A stretch of 15,455 bases of DNA from an uncultured Ignavibacteria bacterium (GCA_903911805.1 CAIWET010000025.1:1-15455), one strand, 5' to 3'. Shown: positions 8,422 to 15,455, counted from the stretch's first letter. Translations and numbers: made by a program. Notes: generated by a model not told the origin, from the letters alone.

Positions 8422-9003
8422 ATGTGCAACAGTAAAATGAATTATTTTAATAATAATGGGAAAATTATGAAATTTGAACCACAGAATTTTGAAATAGGTA
8501 AAACCTATGAGACTGCTTATCTTAATACAATAACAATTGATAGTTCTAAAAGTGCAACAATCACTATTTTCGACAAATGGAGAACAGATAATGATTTGGT
8601 CAGGGATAAGGAAATCATAGTTCATCCAAGAGTTGCTGAATTATACTATTATATCGAAAGTAGGTTTAAAGAAGCAAACCCACCATTAGTTTATACAACT
8701 CAGCATGATAAAGAAGTTTCATGGGGATTCTACAAAAGGTATCAGAATATTAATGAAGGAAGAGATTCATTTTATCCTCTACCTATATGGATTCACTTCA
8801 CAGGAAAATCACCAAAAAGGCTAAACATTGATGTACCGAAAAAGTATAAAAAATTCTTAATAAACACTTTAATTCCAACAAAACCAGAAAATTGGAAAAC
8901 TTTCAGTCAAAAAGATGAATTGACTTATTTGATTATAAGTGAAATAATTTCTGAGGATACAATTGAAGAAATAATGAATATTCTTTTGAAAATAAAGTTC
9001 TAA
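8422..9003 (+). CDS. Uncharacterised 193-residue protein, last gene of the defence operon
   Basis: I do not recognise this family. The protein is soluble, with no signal peptide or membrane segment. It looks beta-rich in the first 60 residues (TITIDSSKSATITIFDKW), aromatic in the middle (SWGFYKRYQ, PLPIWIHF) and helical at the end. It contains no obvious nuclease, ATPase or methylase motif. It starts 12 bases after the Ntn-hydrolase stop and is followed within 15 bases by the operon terminator, so it is probably co-transcribed and functionally linked. The ATG at 8422 has no ribosome binding site. An ATG at 8467 (MKFEPQNFEIGKTY) follows GGG at a suitable distance, gives 178 residues, and may be the real start. 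Co-occurrence with the hydrolase could make it a partner, inhibitor or substrate; that is speculation. Confidence 0.7.
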   Translation: MCNSKMNYFNNNGKIMKFEPQNFEIGKTYETAYLNTITIDSSKSATITIFDKWRTDNDLVRDKEIIVHPRVAELYYYIESRFKEANPPLVYTTQHDKEVSWGFYKRYQNINEGRDSFYPLPIWIHFTGKSPKRLNIDVPKKYKKFLINTLIPTKPENWKTFSQKDELTYLIISEIISEDTIEEIMNILLKIKF

Positions 9004-9016
9004 TTTAGTTGATAAA

Positions 9017-9053
9017 AATCAAGGTGTCGGTAACTGGCACCATGATTATTTTA
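9017..9053 (+). terminator. Intrinsic terminator closing the seven-gene operon
   Basis: An imperfect stem pairs AATCA-A-GGTGTC (9017-9028) with GGCACC-A-TGATT (9036-9047): eleven pairs including one G-T wobble, one A-A mismatch, and a seven-base loop. A T-rich stretch (ATTTTAATTATTT) follows. It lies 14 bases after the stop codon of the last gene and just ahead of the separate histidine-kinase transcription unit. Confidence 0.7.
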
Positions 9054-9159
9054 ATTATTTATTGAGAAAAATTTGTAAATATTTGTTCCTTTATATGATT
9101 TTTTGTAATTTATGAGTATGTGAAATTGTAGAATTATTATTATATAAATTTAGAGAAAT

Positions 9160-11196
9160 ATGCTGAAAGCCACTGATAATAAAAGATATATGAGCATAAA
9201 GAGAGGAATAACAATGTCATTGGTTTTTCTTATCTCTGGAGTTTTATGTTTAGCTGAGAATAAGAATGACAGCATTGAAAAAGTTCTTACAAATATTTCT
9301 AATAAGACAGAATCTTTAGGAGAAATGGAACAATATTTCAAAATTTGTCAAGAATTTGAAAGAAACGGAGATTTCATAAAAGCACTGAATAATTATTTAA
9401 AACTGAAGGAAATTGCAATTCAAAAAAATAATCAGTTGTTACTTACAAAATGTTATCTAAGAATAGGACTTTCTTATAAAAATCTATCAAATTATAATGA
9501 AGCATTATCCAACTTTAAAAATGCCCAAATAATTGTTGAAAGAATAAGTAATGATTCAAATTTTACAAAACTCTATGCTGATGTTCTAAATAATATTGGA
9601 AGTGTTTTTGATGATATTGCAAATTATGATAAAGCTGTTGAATACTACATGAAGTCAATTAGAGTATCTGAATCAATTTCTGATACAATCCGCATACTTA
9701 AACCTACTATGAATACCGGAGCTTCTTTATTTAATATGAAAAAATATGATAAAGCCTTTGAGTATTATAATAAAGCCTATAATTTAGCAAATTTGAAAAA
9801 CAGTAAACATAATATGGCAATTGGACTTTATAATATTGGAACTGTCTTCTATACTAAGGAGAATTTTTCACTGGCTTTAGAATATTTTGAAAAATCATTA
9901 AAAGCATTTCAAGAAATGAATGATAAAGAACAAATTGGAAGAATTCTTATGTGGGGTGGTCAAATATATTCTGGTCTCAAAGATTATGAAAAGGCTTTTG
10001 AATTTTATAATAAGGGATTATCTGTTGCAAATGAAATAAATGATGATTTTGGTGTTGCATTTGGATATTTAAGATTAGCTGAATATTATAACAAAGTAAA
10101 GGATTATAAGAAATCAATAGCAAGTTCAGTTAAAAGTCTTGAATATTTTGAAAAGAATAACATTCAGAATATGATGATTGAAAATTTCGACTTTCTTGCT
10201 GAGGGCTATTACAATATAGGTGACTTTAAAAAGAGTTATGATATTATTAAAAAACAATCAATTCTGAAAGATAGTATTTCAAAAAAAGACATATCGAGTT
10301 TAGTTTCAAATTTTGAAATAAGCCAAGAATATGAAAAAAACAACCTTAAACTTGAACTTCTTCAAAAAGATAATGATAAAGAATTGGCGATTAAGAATAC
10401 TCAATTCTTTTTGCTGCTAATTGTATTTTTAGGTTTAGTCATAATTTCCATAATCCTTTTTTCACGATTTCGTATAAAGAGTAAATTAAATAAACAACTT
10501 GAAGGGTTAAATTCAACTAAAGATAAATTCTTTACAATTATTTCCCATGATTTGAAAACTCCAATTTCAAGTTTCAACAATCTATCCGGGATATTGTCTG
10601 ACTATTATAACGAACTAAGTGAAGACGAAAAAATTAAACATATTAAATCGTTGAAAGATTCTTCTTCTAAAATAATGGTTCTTTTAGAGAACTTACTTAC
10701 TTGGTCAAGAATTCAAACCGAGAAAATAAAAGCAAGTCCCGAAAATTTACAATTAGCAGACATTATTAATAATGAAGTTCAGAATCAAAAGCAATTTTCA
10801 GATAAAAAGAATATTAATATCGTTTGTAAAATACAACCTAAATCTTATGTTTTTGCTGATAAGGACATGATAAGTGTTGTTATTCGTAATTTACTATCTA
10901 ATGCCATAAAATATTCCTTAGAAGATGGAAATATTATAATTTCAACAAGTGAAGATAAAGAATTCATTGAAATTGATATTGTAGATTCTGGAGTTGGAAT
11001 TAAAGATGAAGATAAAACAAAACTTTTCATTTTAGATATAAAACACTCAACATTTGGGACAGCTAACGAAAAAGGAACAGGGCTTGGTTTAAACTTATGC
11101 AAAGAATTTATTGAAAGAAACAAAGGCAGAATATGGTTTGAAAGTAAATTAGGCTTTGGTTCAACTTTTAGTTTTACTTTACCAAAATCGGAATAA
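9160..11196 (+). CDS. TPR-containing sensor histidine kinase (HisKA/HATPase)
   Basis: This is a membrane-bound sensor kinase with an exported sensor region. A signal peptide (hydrophobic SLVFLISGVLCLA) is followed by about seven or eight tetratricopeptide repeats (roughly residues 50-385; motifs such as YDKAVEYYMKSI and YEKAFEFYNKGL). Next are a coiled stretch, one transmembrane helix at 416-434, and the kinase core. H463 in the H-box IISHDLKTP is the predicted phospho-acceptor; N581 lies in the N-box NLLSNAIKYS, G1 is DSGVGI at 609-614, and G2 is GTGLGL at 639-644. All needed residues are present, so it should be active. It would phosphorylate the response regulator encoded 15 bases downstream. 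The first ATG gives an odd pre-signal tail; ATG 9190 (MSIKRGIT...) gives a better positively charged signal-peptide start, and ATG 9214 has AGAGGA upstream. The signal is unknown. Confidence 0.92.
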   Translation: MLKATDNKRYMSIKRGITMSLVFLISGVLCLAENKNDSIEKVLTNISNKTESLGEMEQYFKICQEFERNGDFIKALNNYLKLKEIAIQKNNQLLLTKCYLRIGLSYKNLSNYNEALSNFKNAQIIVERISNDSNFTKLYADVLNNIGSVFDDIANYDKAVEYYMKSIRVSESISDTIRILKPTMNTGASLFNMKKYDKAFEYYNKAYNLANLKNSKHNMAIGLYNIGTVFYTKENFSLALEYFEKSLKAFQEMNDKEQIGRILMWGGQIYSGLKDYEKAFEFYNKGLSVANEINDDFGVAFGYLRLAEYYNKVKDYKKSIASSVKSLEYFEKNNIQNMMIENFDFLAEGYYNIGDFKKSYDIIKKQSILKDSISKKDISSLVSNFEISQEYEKNNLKLELLQKDNDKELAIKNTQFFLLLIVFLGLVIISIILFSRFRIKSKLNKQLEGLNSTKDKFFTIISHDLKTPISSFNNLSGILSDYYNELSEDEKIKHIKSLKDSSSKIMVLLENLLTWSRIQTEKIKASPENLQLADIINNEVQNQKQFSDKKNINIVCKIQPKSYVFADKDMISVVIRNLLSNAIKYSLEDGNIIISTSEDKEFIEIDIVDSGVGIKDEDKTKLFILDIKHSTFGTANEKGTGLGLNLCKEFIERNKGRIWFESKLGFGSTFSFTLPKSE

Positions 11197-11211
11197 AATT
11201 AAGGAAAGATT

Positions 11212-11973
11212 ATGGATAATAGAATAGATGCAGTAATTATTGATGATGAAGAGAATTTTTCTTCATCATTAGAAATACTTATTAGAAAGAACTTTGGTAA
11301 AATTAATATTCTCGGTGATGCAAATTCCGTCAAAAGTGGAATTACACTTATTAATAAATTAAAACCTAAACTCGTTTTTCTTGATATAAATTTACCAGAC
11401 GGTTCAGGATTTGAAATTTTAGAGGAAACAAATTTTAAATCTTATGAAACTATTTTTACAACTTCATATACAGAATTTGCTTTAAGGGCTTTTGAGTTTT
11501 CAGCATTGCATTATTTAATGAAGCCAATGACAGTAGAAAAACTCAAAGACGCTATTGAACGATATGAAAAAGTGCATAACAATGATTTCTTTGATGAAAA
11601 ACTTAAAATTCTAAAGGAAAGTCTAATTGATAAACCTCAAAGAATATTACTTCCAACAACTGATGGATTGAGTATTTTCAATATTGCTGATATAGTTAGA
11701 TGCGAAGCTGACAATAACTATTCTATTGTGTTTTTTAATAATAAGCAAAAAATCCTACTTTCAAAACCATTGCAGTATTTAGACAAAATTCTAAATGAAC
11801 TTGATTTCGTCAGAATCCATAGTAAACATCTTATTAATCTCAGATATGTAAAGAATTATGTCAATGGAAGAAAATCGTTTGTACAGCTTTCAGATAACTC
11901 TGAACTTCCTATATCTCAAACTCAAAAAATTGATTTTGCAGAACAATTAAAACATTTTGCTAAATCATTCTAA
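11212..11973 (+). CDS. LytTR-family response regulator (receiver plus LytTR DNA-binding domain)
   Basis: This is a cytoplasmic transcription regulator. The receiver domain (about residues 5-120) has the acidic pocket D11-D12, phospho-acceptor D58 (VFLDINLPDG), the Thr pair near 83-84 (FTTSY) and Lys104 (LMKP). A LytTR beta-strand DNA-binding domain follows at about 143-245, with hallmarks CEADNNYS, FVRIHSKHLIN and PIS. It starts 15 bases after the kinase stop behind AAGGAAAG at 11201-11208, so the two form a classical two-component pair. LytTR regulators typically bind direct repeats upstream of their targets; the operon of two exported proteins 150 bases downstream is a candidate target, though I found no clear repeat there. 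Confidence 0.94.
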   Translation: MDNRIDAVIIDDEENFSSSLEILIRKNFGKINILGDANSVKSGITLINKLKPKLVFLDINLPDGSGFEILEETNFKSYETIFTTSYTEFALRAFEFSALHYLMKPMTVEKLKDAIERYEKVHNNDFFDEKLKILKESLIDKPQRILLPTTDGLSIFNIADIVRCEADNNYSIVFFNNKQKILLSKPLQYLDKILNELDFVRIHSKHLINLRYVKNYVNGRKSFVQLSDNSELPISQTQKIDFAEQLKHFAKSF

Positions 11974-12126
11974 ATAATTGTGTTTTACTTTATAGTTTTA
12001 ATTACAGTCTAAAATACTTCAGTTATACATCCATATACTTTAGATACTCATTACAATCATTAAACTACAAAATTTAGAACTAATTTTGCAAAGTGAATTT
12101 GTATTTTTTACAAAGGAATTAAAAAT

Positions 12127-13809
12127 ATGAGAATTGTATTGAAGTATTTTTTTGTACTATCAATTTTGTTTCAAACTGAATTGGTATATAGCCAGTATAG
12201 TCGGGATTGTATGACTTTCAATTTTGATTTGTCAATTATTCAAGCGAATAATATAAATTATGTCTGGGTAATTGAGGGTAAAGGTAAATCAGTTGAAAGT
12301 ATTAATTTCATAATTGATAATAATAGTGATAATGTTATAGATGAGATAAAGTACAAACTCACAATTTTTGACCCAAATGGGAAAACTCTTTATAGTAAAG
12401 CACATAGCTCTAAAGAATCAATAAATGGTAGGGGTAAAAGTGCGAGACAATCAATATTTTTCGATAAACCGTTAAAGAGCAAATGGTCTTTTGTTCCAAA
12501 TACTCATCCGCTGAAATTGGAAGTAATTGAAATAAAACAGAATAAGAAAAGCACAGCAGAATATATTGCTTGGCAAATTTATAATAAAATGGATGGTTGT
12601 CCTGAAAATCAAATTGAAAATGGTTGCAAACAAATGCTTCAAATATATCCTAACATTATCAAAGAAAGAATTAAAGAATCTACGGTAGATTGGGTTTTTC
12701 GTAAATATGAAGAATTCTTTGATGAAAAATTGAAAAAAGAAAAGGAACTGGAAAAACAAAGAGTGAAACAAATTAATGAGTTGAATTCAAAAGGAAACTC
12801 AAAAAAGAGTATTGGCAATTATCAAGAAGCTCTCGATATTTATCTTCAATTATTACCTCTTATAAATAATGAAAATCCAAATGATAAGACATTTAAAGAT
12901 ATAATTTATACCTCAGTTAGTCAATGTTATAAAGAACTCCATAATTATGAAAAAGCTGCCGATGTGAACATGTTACGTTCATCAGCAGGATTTGAGGATT
13001 CATTATCATCAGCTCGTGATTATTACAGAACGAAAATCTTTAACAAATCACTTGTAATTTATTCTGCTATAACTAATAGAAATAGTCAGATATATAATCA
13101 AGTGAAAAGTAAATATTACGATAACCCTATATTCTCTGGAGAAGATTGGAATAATTACAAAGAATGTATTCTAAAATTAAAACTAAAAGCAAGTTCAGAA
13201 ACAGAAAAGAACTCATTAATTCAATCCGAAAACGAAATGAATAGTAGGATAGCAAATTATAACAAGATTAAGGAAGAAGATAATAAAATTAGAAAAATTA
13301 TAGCAAATACATCTTCATTTTATAAAATTAAAATTACTCAGAATATTAATCTTATTGGATATGTTGAAATTGAAATTTTTGGTTCTTCAGGCAATAAGGC
13401 AGAATTCCAATCTATATTTAATGACATGGTCATTTCTAAAAGTTATGATGGTTCAATTCTATTCAACGTTGATAAGAACAATGTTGTTTATTTTGGCTAT
13501 AAAAAACAATTTTCAAAAAACAATATGAAATATTTTAAGTTACCAATGAAACCTGGTGGAAAAGTTGAAGTGGGTAGTATTTGGGCTTTAAGAAATACAG
13601 AACTGGAAAGTGAAGCAACTCCATTTTTAATTTTTGTAACAGGAACTAATCCTAAAATTGATGAATTCTATAATATGCAAAGCAATTTTAAGGTTGGAAA
13701 AATAGTGAATGGTCATGAAATTATTTCCAAAGTATATAATTTAAAATGTGATAGCAACTTACAGCCAACAGAGGATGTAAATCTGACATTTGAACGAATT
13801 CTAAAGTAA
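12127..13809 (+). CDS. Exported protein with FxLYD-like N-terminal domain and TPR-like segment, function unknown
   Basis: A signal peptide (MRIVLKYFFVLSILF...) with probable cleavage after VYS places the protein outside the cytoplasm. Residues about 40-135 look like a beta-sandwich, with VESINFIIDNN and DEIKYKLTIFDPNGKTLY recalling FxLYD-type domains. Residues 195-220 form a charged Lys/Glu coiled coil, and 215-285 are a TPR-like pair (SIGNYQEALDIYLQLL and LHNYEKAADV). The C-terminal ~150 residues are beta-rich and unidentified. The two cysteines near 158-167 could form a disulphide. No type IX secretion tail or lipobox is seen. AAGGA lies 9 bases before the ATG. It is followed 25 bases later by another exported protein, probably in one operon. 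The TPR is shared with the neighbouring kinase, so a role as sensor partner is possible but unproven. Confidence 0.82.
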   Translation: MRIVLKYFFVLSILFQTELVYSQYSRDCMTFNFDLSIIQANNINYVWVIEGKGKSVESINFIIDNNSDNVIDEIKYKLTIFDPNGKTLYSKAHSSKESINGRGKSARQSIFFDKPLKSKWSFVPNTHPLKLEVIEIKQNKKSTAEYIAWQIYNKMDGCPENQIENGCKQMLQIYPNIIKERIKESTVDWVFRKYEEFFDEKLKKEKELEKQRVKQINELNSKGNSKKSIGNYQEALDIYLQLLPLINNENPNDKTFKDIIYTSVSQCYKELHNYEKAADVNMLRSSAGFEDSLSSARDYYRTKIFNKSLVIYSAITNRNSQIYNQVKSKYYDNPIFSGEDWNNYKECILKLKLKASSETEKNSLIQSENEMNSRIANYNKIKEEDNKIRKIIANTSSFYKIKITQNINLIGYVEIEIFGSSGNKAEFQSIFNDMVISKSYDGSILFNVDKNNVVYFGYKKQFSKNNMKYFKLPMKPGGKVEVGSIWALRNTELESEATPFLIFVTGTNPKIDEFYNMQSNFKVGKIVNGHEIISKVYNLKCDSNLQPTEDVNLTFERILK

Positions 13810-13834
13810 TTTATAACAAACTAAGGGGTTTAAT

Positions 13835-14281
13835 ATGAAGATAATTAAATATGTATTTTTGAATTCTATTTTATTAATTTTCTGTATATACTTCGTCAAT
13901 GCTCAAAATCAACAAAAAGCCAATGACAGCTTATCATTTGAAACATTTTGGAAAGATTTTCAAACTGCATTTCAAAACAAAAATTTAGACAAAATTTCTT
14001 CGATGTGCAATTTCCCATTTGTTTGGTCTGGATATGACCAATTTGAATCCTATTCAAACAAATACAAAAAAGATAAATTTATCTCAAGTATGAAGCTGTA
14101 TTTGAATAATCCAAAGTTTATTGATATTTTATCATTAATCAAAAGTTCTAATCTAAAAGATTCAAAAATTAGTTTTACTGTTAAAGATAAAAAGAAACAA
14201 AACTGTTATCAATTAACATTTAAGAGAATAAAAGGAAATTACAAATTTGTTGAGTTTTTTGAATCAGATGAATGTGATTAA
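13835..14281 (+). CDS. Small exported protein with FxxFWxxFxxA motif, NTF2-like guess
   Basis: A classical signal peptide (IIKYVFLNSILLIFCIYFVNA, cleaved before QN) is followed by a ~125-residue domain. It starts FETFWKDFQTAFQNKNLDKISSMCNFPFVW, read here as two shorter motifs: FxxFWxxFxxA near 35-46 and CNFPFVW at 58-64. That pattern, a helix followed by a conserved F-P-F, is common in small secreted Bacteroidota proteins with SnoaL/NTF2-like folds. The rest is beta-rich (SKISFTV, CYQLTFKRI, YKFVEFF). The AAGGGG box at 13823-13828 supports the start. The gene is probably co-transcribed with the exported TPR protein 25 bases upstream and ends at a terminator hairpin. The ligand or activity is unknown. 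Confidence 0.82.
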   Translation: MKIIKYVFLNSILLIFCIYFVNAQNQQKANDSLSFETFWKDFQTAFQNKNLDKISSMCNFPFVWSGYDQFESYSNKYKKDKFISSMKLYLNNPKFIDILSLIKSSNLKDSKISFTVKDKKKQNCYQLTFKRIKGNYKFVEFFESDECD

Positions 14282-14290
14282 AAATTTATT

Positions 14291-14328
14291 CCTTCTTAGT
14301 TCAGCACCAAAGCCAAACTAAGAAGGGA
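14291..14328. terminator. Strong hairpin, probable bidirectional terminator between convergent genes
   Basis: CCTTCTTAGTT (14292-14302) pairs perfectly with AACTAAGAAGG (14317-14327), an 11-bp stem that a T-G pair can extend by one. It lies between the convergent plus-strand small exported protein and the minus-strand acidic protein. On the plus strand it is followed by GATTTCT, and on the minus strand by AATAAATTTTT, so it can serve both units. Confidence 0.8.
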
Positions 14329-14345
14329 TTTCTAATAATCAATAC

Positions 14346-14753
14346 TCAATATGGAACATTTTTTCTAAATTCAAAAGGTAAATTGTTTGGTATATCATTA
14401 GGAACATCATTTGAAATATCGTTATTTATATCGTCAATTACATCTTCATTCATTGCTTTTCTACAAATTGCCAGTTTCTCATCGCTCAATTCATTATTAA
14501 TAAAATATTGGATATTATCAAAAGCTAATTCAGCTTCTTCTATTGATTTTGCTGTTCCATTTGCTAAACATTCAGCAATATATTTTAGTTTTAAATTTTC
14601 CGCCATATCAGAACGTTTTTTTTCAATTAGATTTTCTTCTTTCTCATGCTCAAACCATTCCCATTCTTCATTTTGTGATTGTTGTTGATAGAAATAGTAT
14701 TCTTGCTCATCCATATCGTCAAATGGATTATAATTATCATAATAGTAACTCAT
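14346..14753 (-). CDS. Acidic Tyr-rich small protein with Asp/Asn repeat tail, unknown function
   Basis: The 135-residue product has no signal peptide or membrane helix. The N-terminal 45 residues are rich in Tyr, Asp, Gln and Glu (MSYYYDNYNPFDDMDEQEYY), which suggests disorder. A helical core follows (residues 48-103, KLKYIAECLANGTAKSIEEA), then a four-residue repeat (hydrophobic-x-Asn/Asp-Asp) at 105-126. The start is supported by AGGAG on the minus strand (14759-14763) 5 bases from the ATG, and a sigma70-like promoter sits just upstream. Competing plus-strand frames across the same bases lack such signals. I recognise no family. Its promoter lies next to the repeat cluster described for 14824-14881, so it may be a regulated accessory gene of a mobile element. 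Confidence 0.7.
   Translation of the reverse strand: MSYYYDNYNPFDDMDEQEYYFYQQQSQNEEWEWFEHEKEENLIEKKRSDMAENLKLKYIAECLANGTAKSIEEAELAFDNIQYFINNELSDEKLAICRKAMNEDVIDDINNDISNDVPNDIPNNLPFEFRKNVPY
14376..14441 (-). repeat. Degenerate 12-base coding repeat in the acidic protein
   Basis: About five and a half units encode VIDD, INND, ISND, VPND, IPNN and LP in tandem, each 12 bases long with Asn/Asp fixed at positions 3 and 4. Such a tract can expand or shrink in frame by slippage or unequal recombination. Confidence 0.65.
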
Positions 14754-14783
14754 AAAAACTCCTATTTTAAAAAATTAACAAAA

Positions 14784-14811
14784 ATTATACTCTTTATACA
14801 TTCATAACAAA
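14784..14811 (-). promoter_or_regulatory. Sigma70-like promoter for the minus-strand acidic protein gene
   Basis: Read on the minus strand, a perfect TATAAT -10 (14784-14789) lies 15-16 bases from TTGTTA/TTTGTT at 14805-14811. The -10 is about 30 bases upstream of the start codon, leaving room for the AGGAG ribosome binding site. Spacing is slightly short, so the -35 assignment is less secure than the -10. Confidence 0.45.
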
Positions 14812-14823
14812 TTTTGTTTACTG

Positions 14824-14881
14824 ATTTCAGAAACATTTCAGAATTTGCAAATTTTGTCCAATTCAGTTTCTTTGACTGAAT
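14824..14881. repeat. Cluster of direct repeats, palindrome and inverted repeat upstream of the acidic gene
   Basis: ATTTCAGAA occurs twice, at 14824-14832 and 14835-14843, spaced 11 bases apart (one helical turn). The palindrome AATTTGCAAATT occupies 14842-14853, overlapping the second repeat by two bases. A 7-bp perfect inverted repeat, ATTCAGT/ACTGAAT (14861-14867 and 14875-14881), follows. The arrangement just behind the -35 region suggests an operator or replication-type iteron site; no binding protein is identified. Confidence 0.4.
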
Positions 14882-14952
14882 GAACTTTGATACTAACTAA
14901 ATACAAAACTTCAATCCTAAGTGAAACCTGAATGAAATTTGAAGTCTTTTTG

Positions 14953-15455
14953 TTAGTGAATAACTTTATTTATTGAAACTTCTATACTGATAGGAACATC
15001 AATATTGTATAATTTCCTACCAATTTCTTTAACCTTTTTTTCTACAAAATCAATTTGTTCATTTGTTGGATTGAATATCATTATTGAATCGTGAATTGTA
15101 ATGTAAATTATTTCTTCAGGTATCTCTTTTAATAGTTGATGAATCCAAAGTTCTGCTTCCATTTTTTGAATTTCATAAGCCAATAAAGAACCACCTTTAT
15201 TGAAGTAGTTTTTTGATTTTATATTAGAATTCTTATAAGATGTTTTCTTATAATTGAGCCAGTTATAAACTTTTGGAAATCGTTCTTTGAAATATAAGGA
15301 TATTTTCTTTTTGGAAATATTTTCAGAAGTTTTCATTTTTCTTTTATGAGTATATTCCGAACTTTTAGGTGTAAACAGAATTGCAGTCATCATATATTCC
15401 TTAACCCAATTTCTTGATTCAATAAGTTCTGTTGCCATTTCATCATAAAGAGTAC
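14953..15455 (-). CDS. C-terminal part of a single-subunit (T7 RNA polymerase/family A-like) polymerase, partial
   Basis: The reading frame is open to the window end on the minus strand (codons before the ATG at 15438 read Thr-Leu-Tyr-Asp-Glu), so the visible protein is the C-terminal end of a longer one. Counted from that ATG, R9-x3-K13-x3-M17-T18 matches fingers motif B of T7-type RNA polymerases (R-x3-K-x3-M-T), and IHDSI with H116-D117-S118 matches palm motif C, whose Asp binds the catalytic metal. Between them is a Lys-rich region with KERFPKVYNWL. The conserved Tyr-Gly that follows motif B in T7 RNA polymerase is replaced by Leu-Phe. HDS rather than HDE favours the RNA-polymerase-like side over bacterial Pol I. 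Such polymerases come with phages and plasmids, so a mobile element probably lies beyond the edge. The exact nucleotide substrate cannot be told. Confidence 0.55.
   Translation of the reverse strand, partial: TLYDEMATELIESRNWVKEYMMTAILFTPKSSEYTHKRKMKTSENISKKKISLYFKERFPKVYNWLNYKKTSYKNSNIKSKNYFNKGGSLLAYEIQKMEAELWIHQLLKEIPEEIIYITIHDSIMIFNPTNEQIDFVEKKVKEIGRKLYNIDVPISIEVSINKVIH

Noticed and set aside
9062..9099. Sigma70 promoter (TATGAT at 9094-9099) ahead of the kinase gene
   Set aside because: No -35 element with acceptable spacing could be found in this AT-rich stretch, so the match is not above chance.
9160..9280. Lipoprotein signal on the histidine kinase (Cys in GVLC)
   Set aside because: The residues before the Cys (Gly-Val-Leu) do not fit a lipobox, which needs a small residue at -1; an ordinary signal peptide fits better.
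12081..12088. TAATTTTG as a Bacteroidota -7 box before the exported TPR gene
   Set aside because: It matches TAnnTTTG, but no TTTG-like -33 element lies at the expected distance upstream, so I do not call a promoter.
14383..14755. Plus-strand open frames over the acidic protein gene
   Set aside because: They have no ribosome binding site and low-complexity Ser/Phe products, while the minus-strand frame has AGGAG and a TATAAT promoter.
14953..15438. Ordinary DNA polymerase I
   Set aside because: Motif C is His-Asp-Ser rather than His-Asp-Glu, and motif B carries Met-Thr as in T7-type RNA polymerases.

Overview
The window is strongly AT-rich, uses the standard genetic code and is densely coding. 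Secreted proteins whose signal peptides end in '...NAQ' or '...YSQ', a TPR-containing sensor kinase and a LytTR response regulator all point to the Bacteroidota/Ignavibacteriota (FCB) lineage. Several genes carry clear AGGAG-type ribosome binding sites, which many Bacteroidota lack. No rRNA, tRNA, CRISPR array or insertion sequence was seen.

Bases 55-9003 look like one co-directional operon of seven genes, with gaps of at most about 20 bases and two TAATG stop/start overlaps, closed by a hairpin terminator near 9017-9053. In order it encodes: a beta-class (type III-like) Mod methyltransferase cut off at its DPPY motif; a type III Res subunit (DEAH helicase plus PD-(D/E)xK nuclease); a 70-residue small protein; a DndD-like SMC/ABC ATPase; a HerA/FtsK-like ATPase; a proteasome/HslV-like Ntn-hydrolase; and a 193-residue protein of unknown function. 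This reads as a composite defence system in which a type III restriction-modification core is joined to DndD- and HerA-type DNA motors and a predicted N-terminal-threonine peptidase. No DndA/B/C sulfur-modification genes are present. The peptidase is the most unexpected member: after Met removal its Thr, Asp and Lys fall at positions 1, 17 and 33, as in proteasome beta subunits and HslV.

Bases 9160-11973 hold a two-component pair: a periplasmic-TPR, single-membrane-segment histidine kinase and a LytTR DNA-binding response regulator. They are followed at 12127-14281 by two probable exported proteins, one with a TPR-like segment and one small FxxFWxxF-type protein. This block ends at a strong, probably bidirectional hairpin at 14291-14328.

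The right end, on the minus strand, contains an acidic Tyr-rich small protein with an Asp/Asn repeat, its promoter, a cluster of direct and inverted repeats, and the C-terminal part of a single-subunit (T7 RNA polymerase/family A-like) polymerase that runs off the window. That polymerase fragment suggests a neighbouring phage, plasmid or integrative element.
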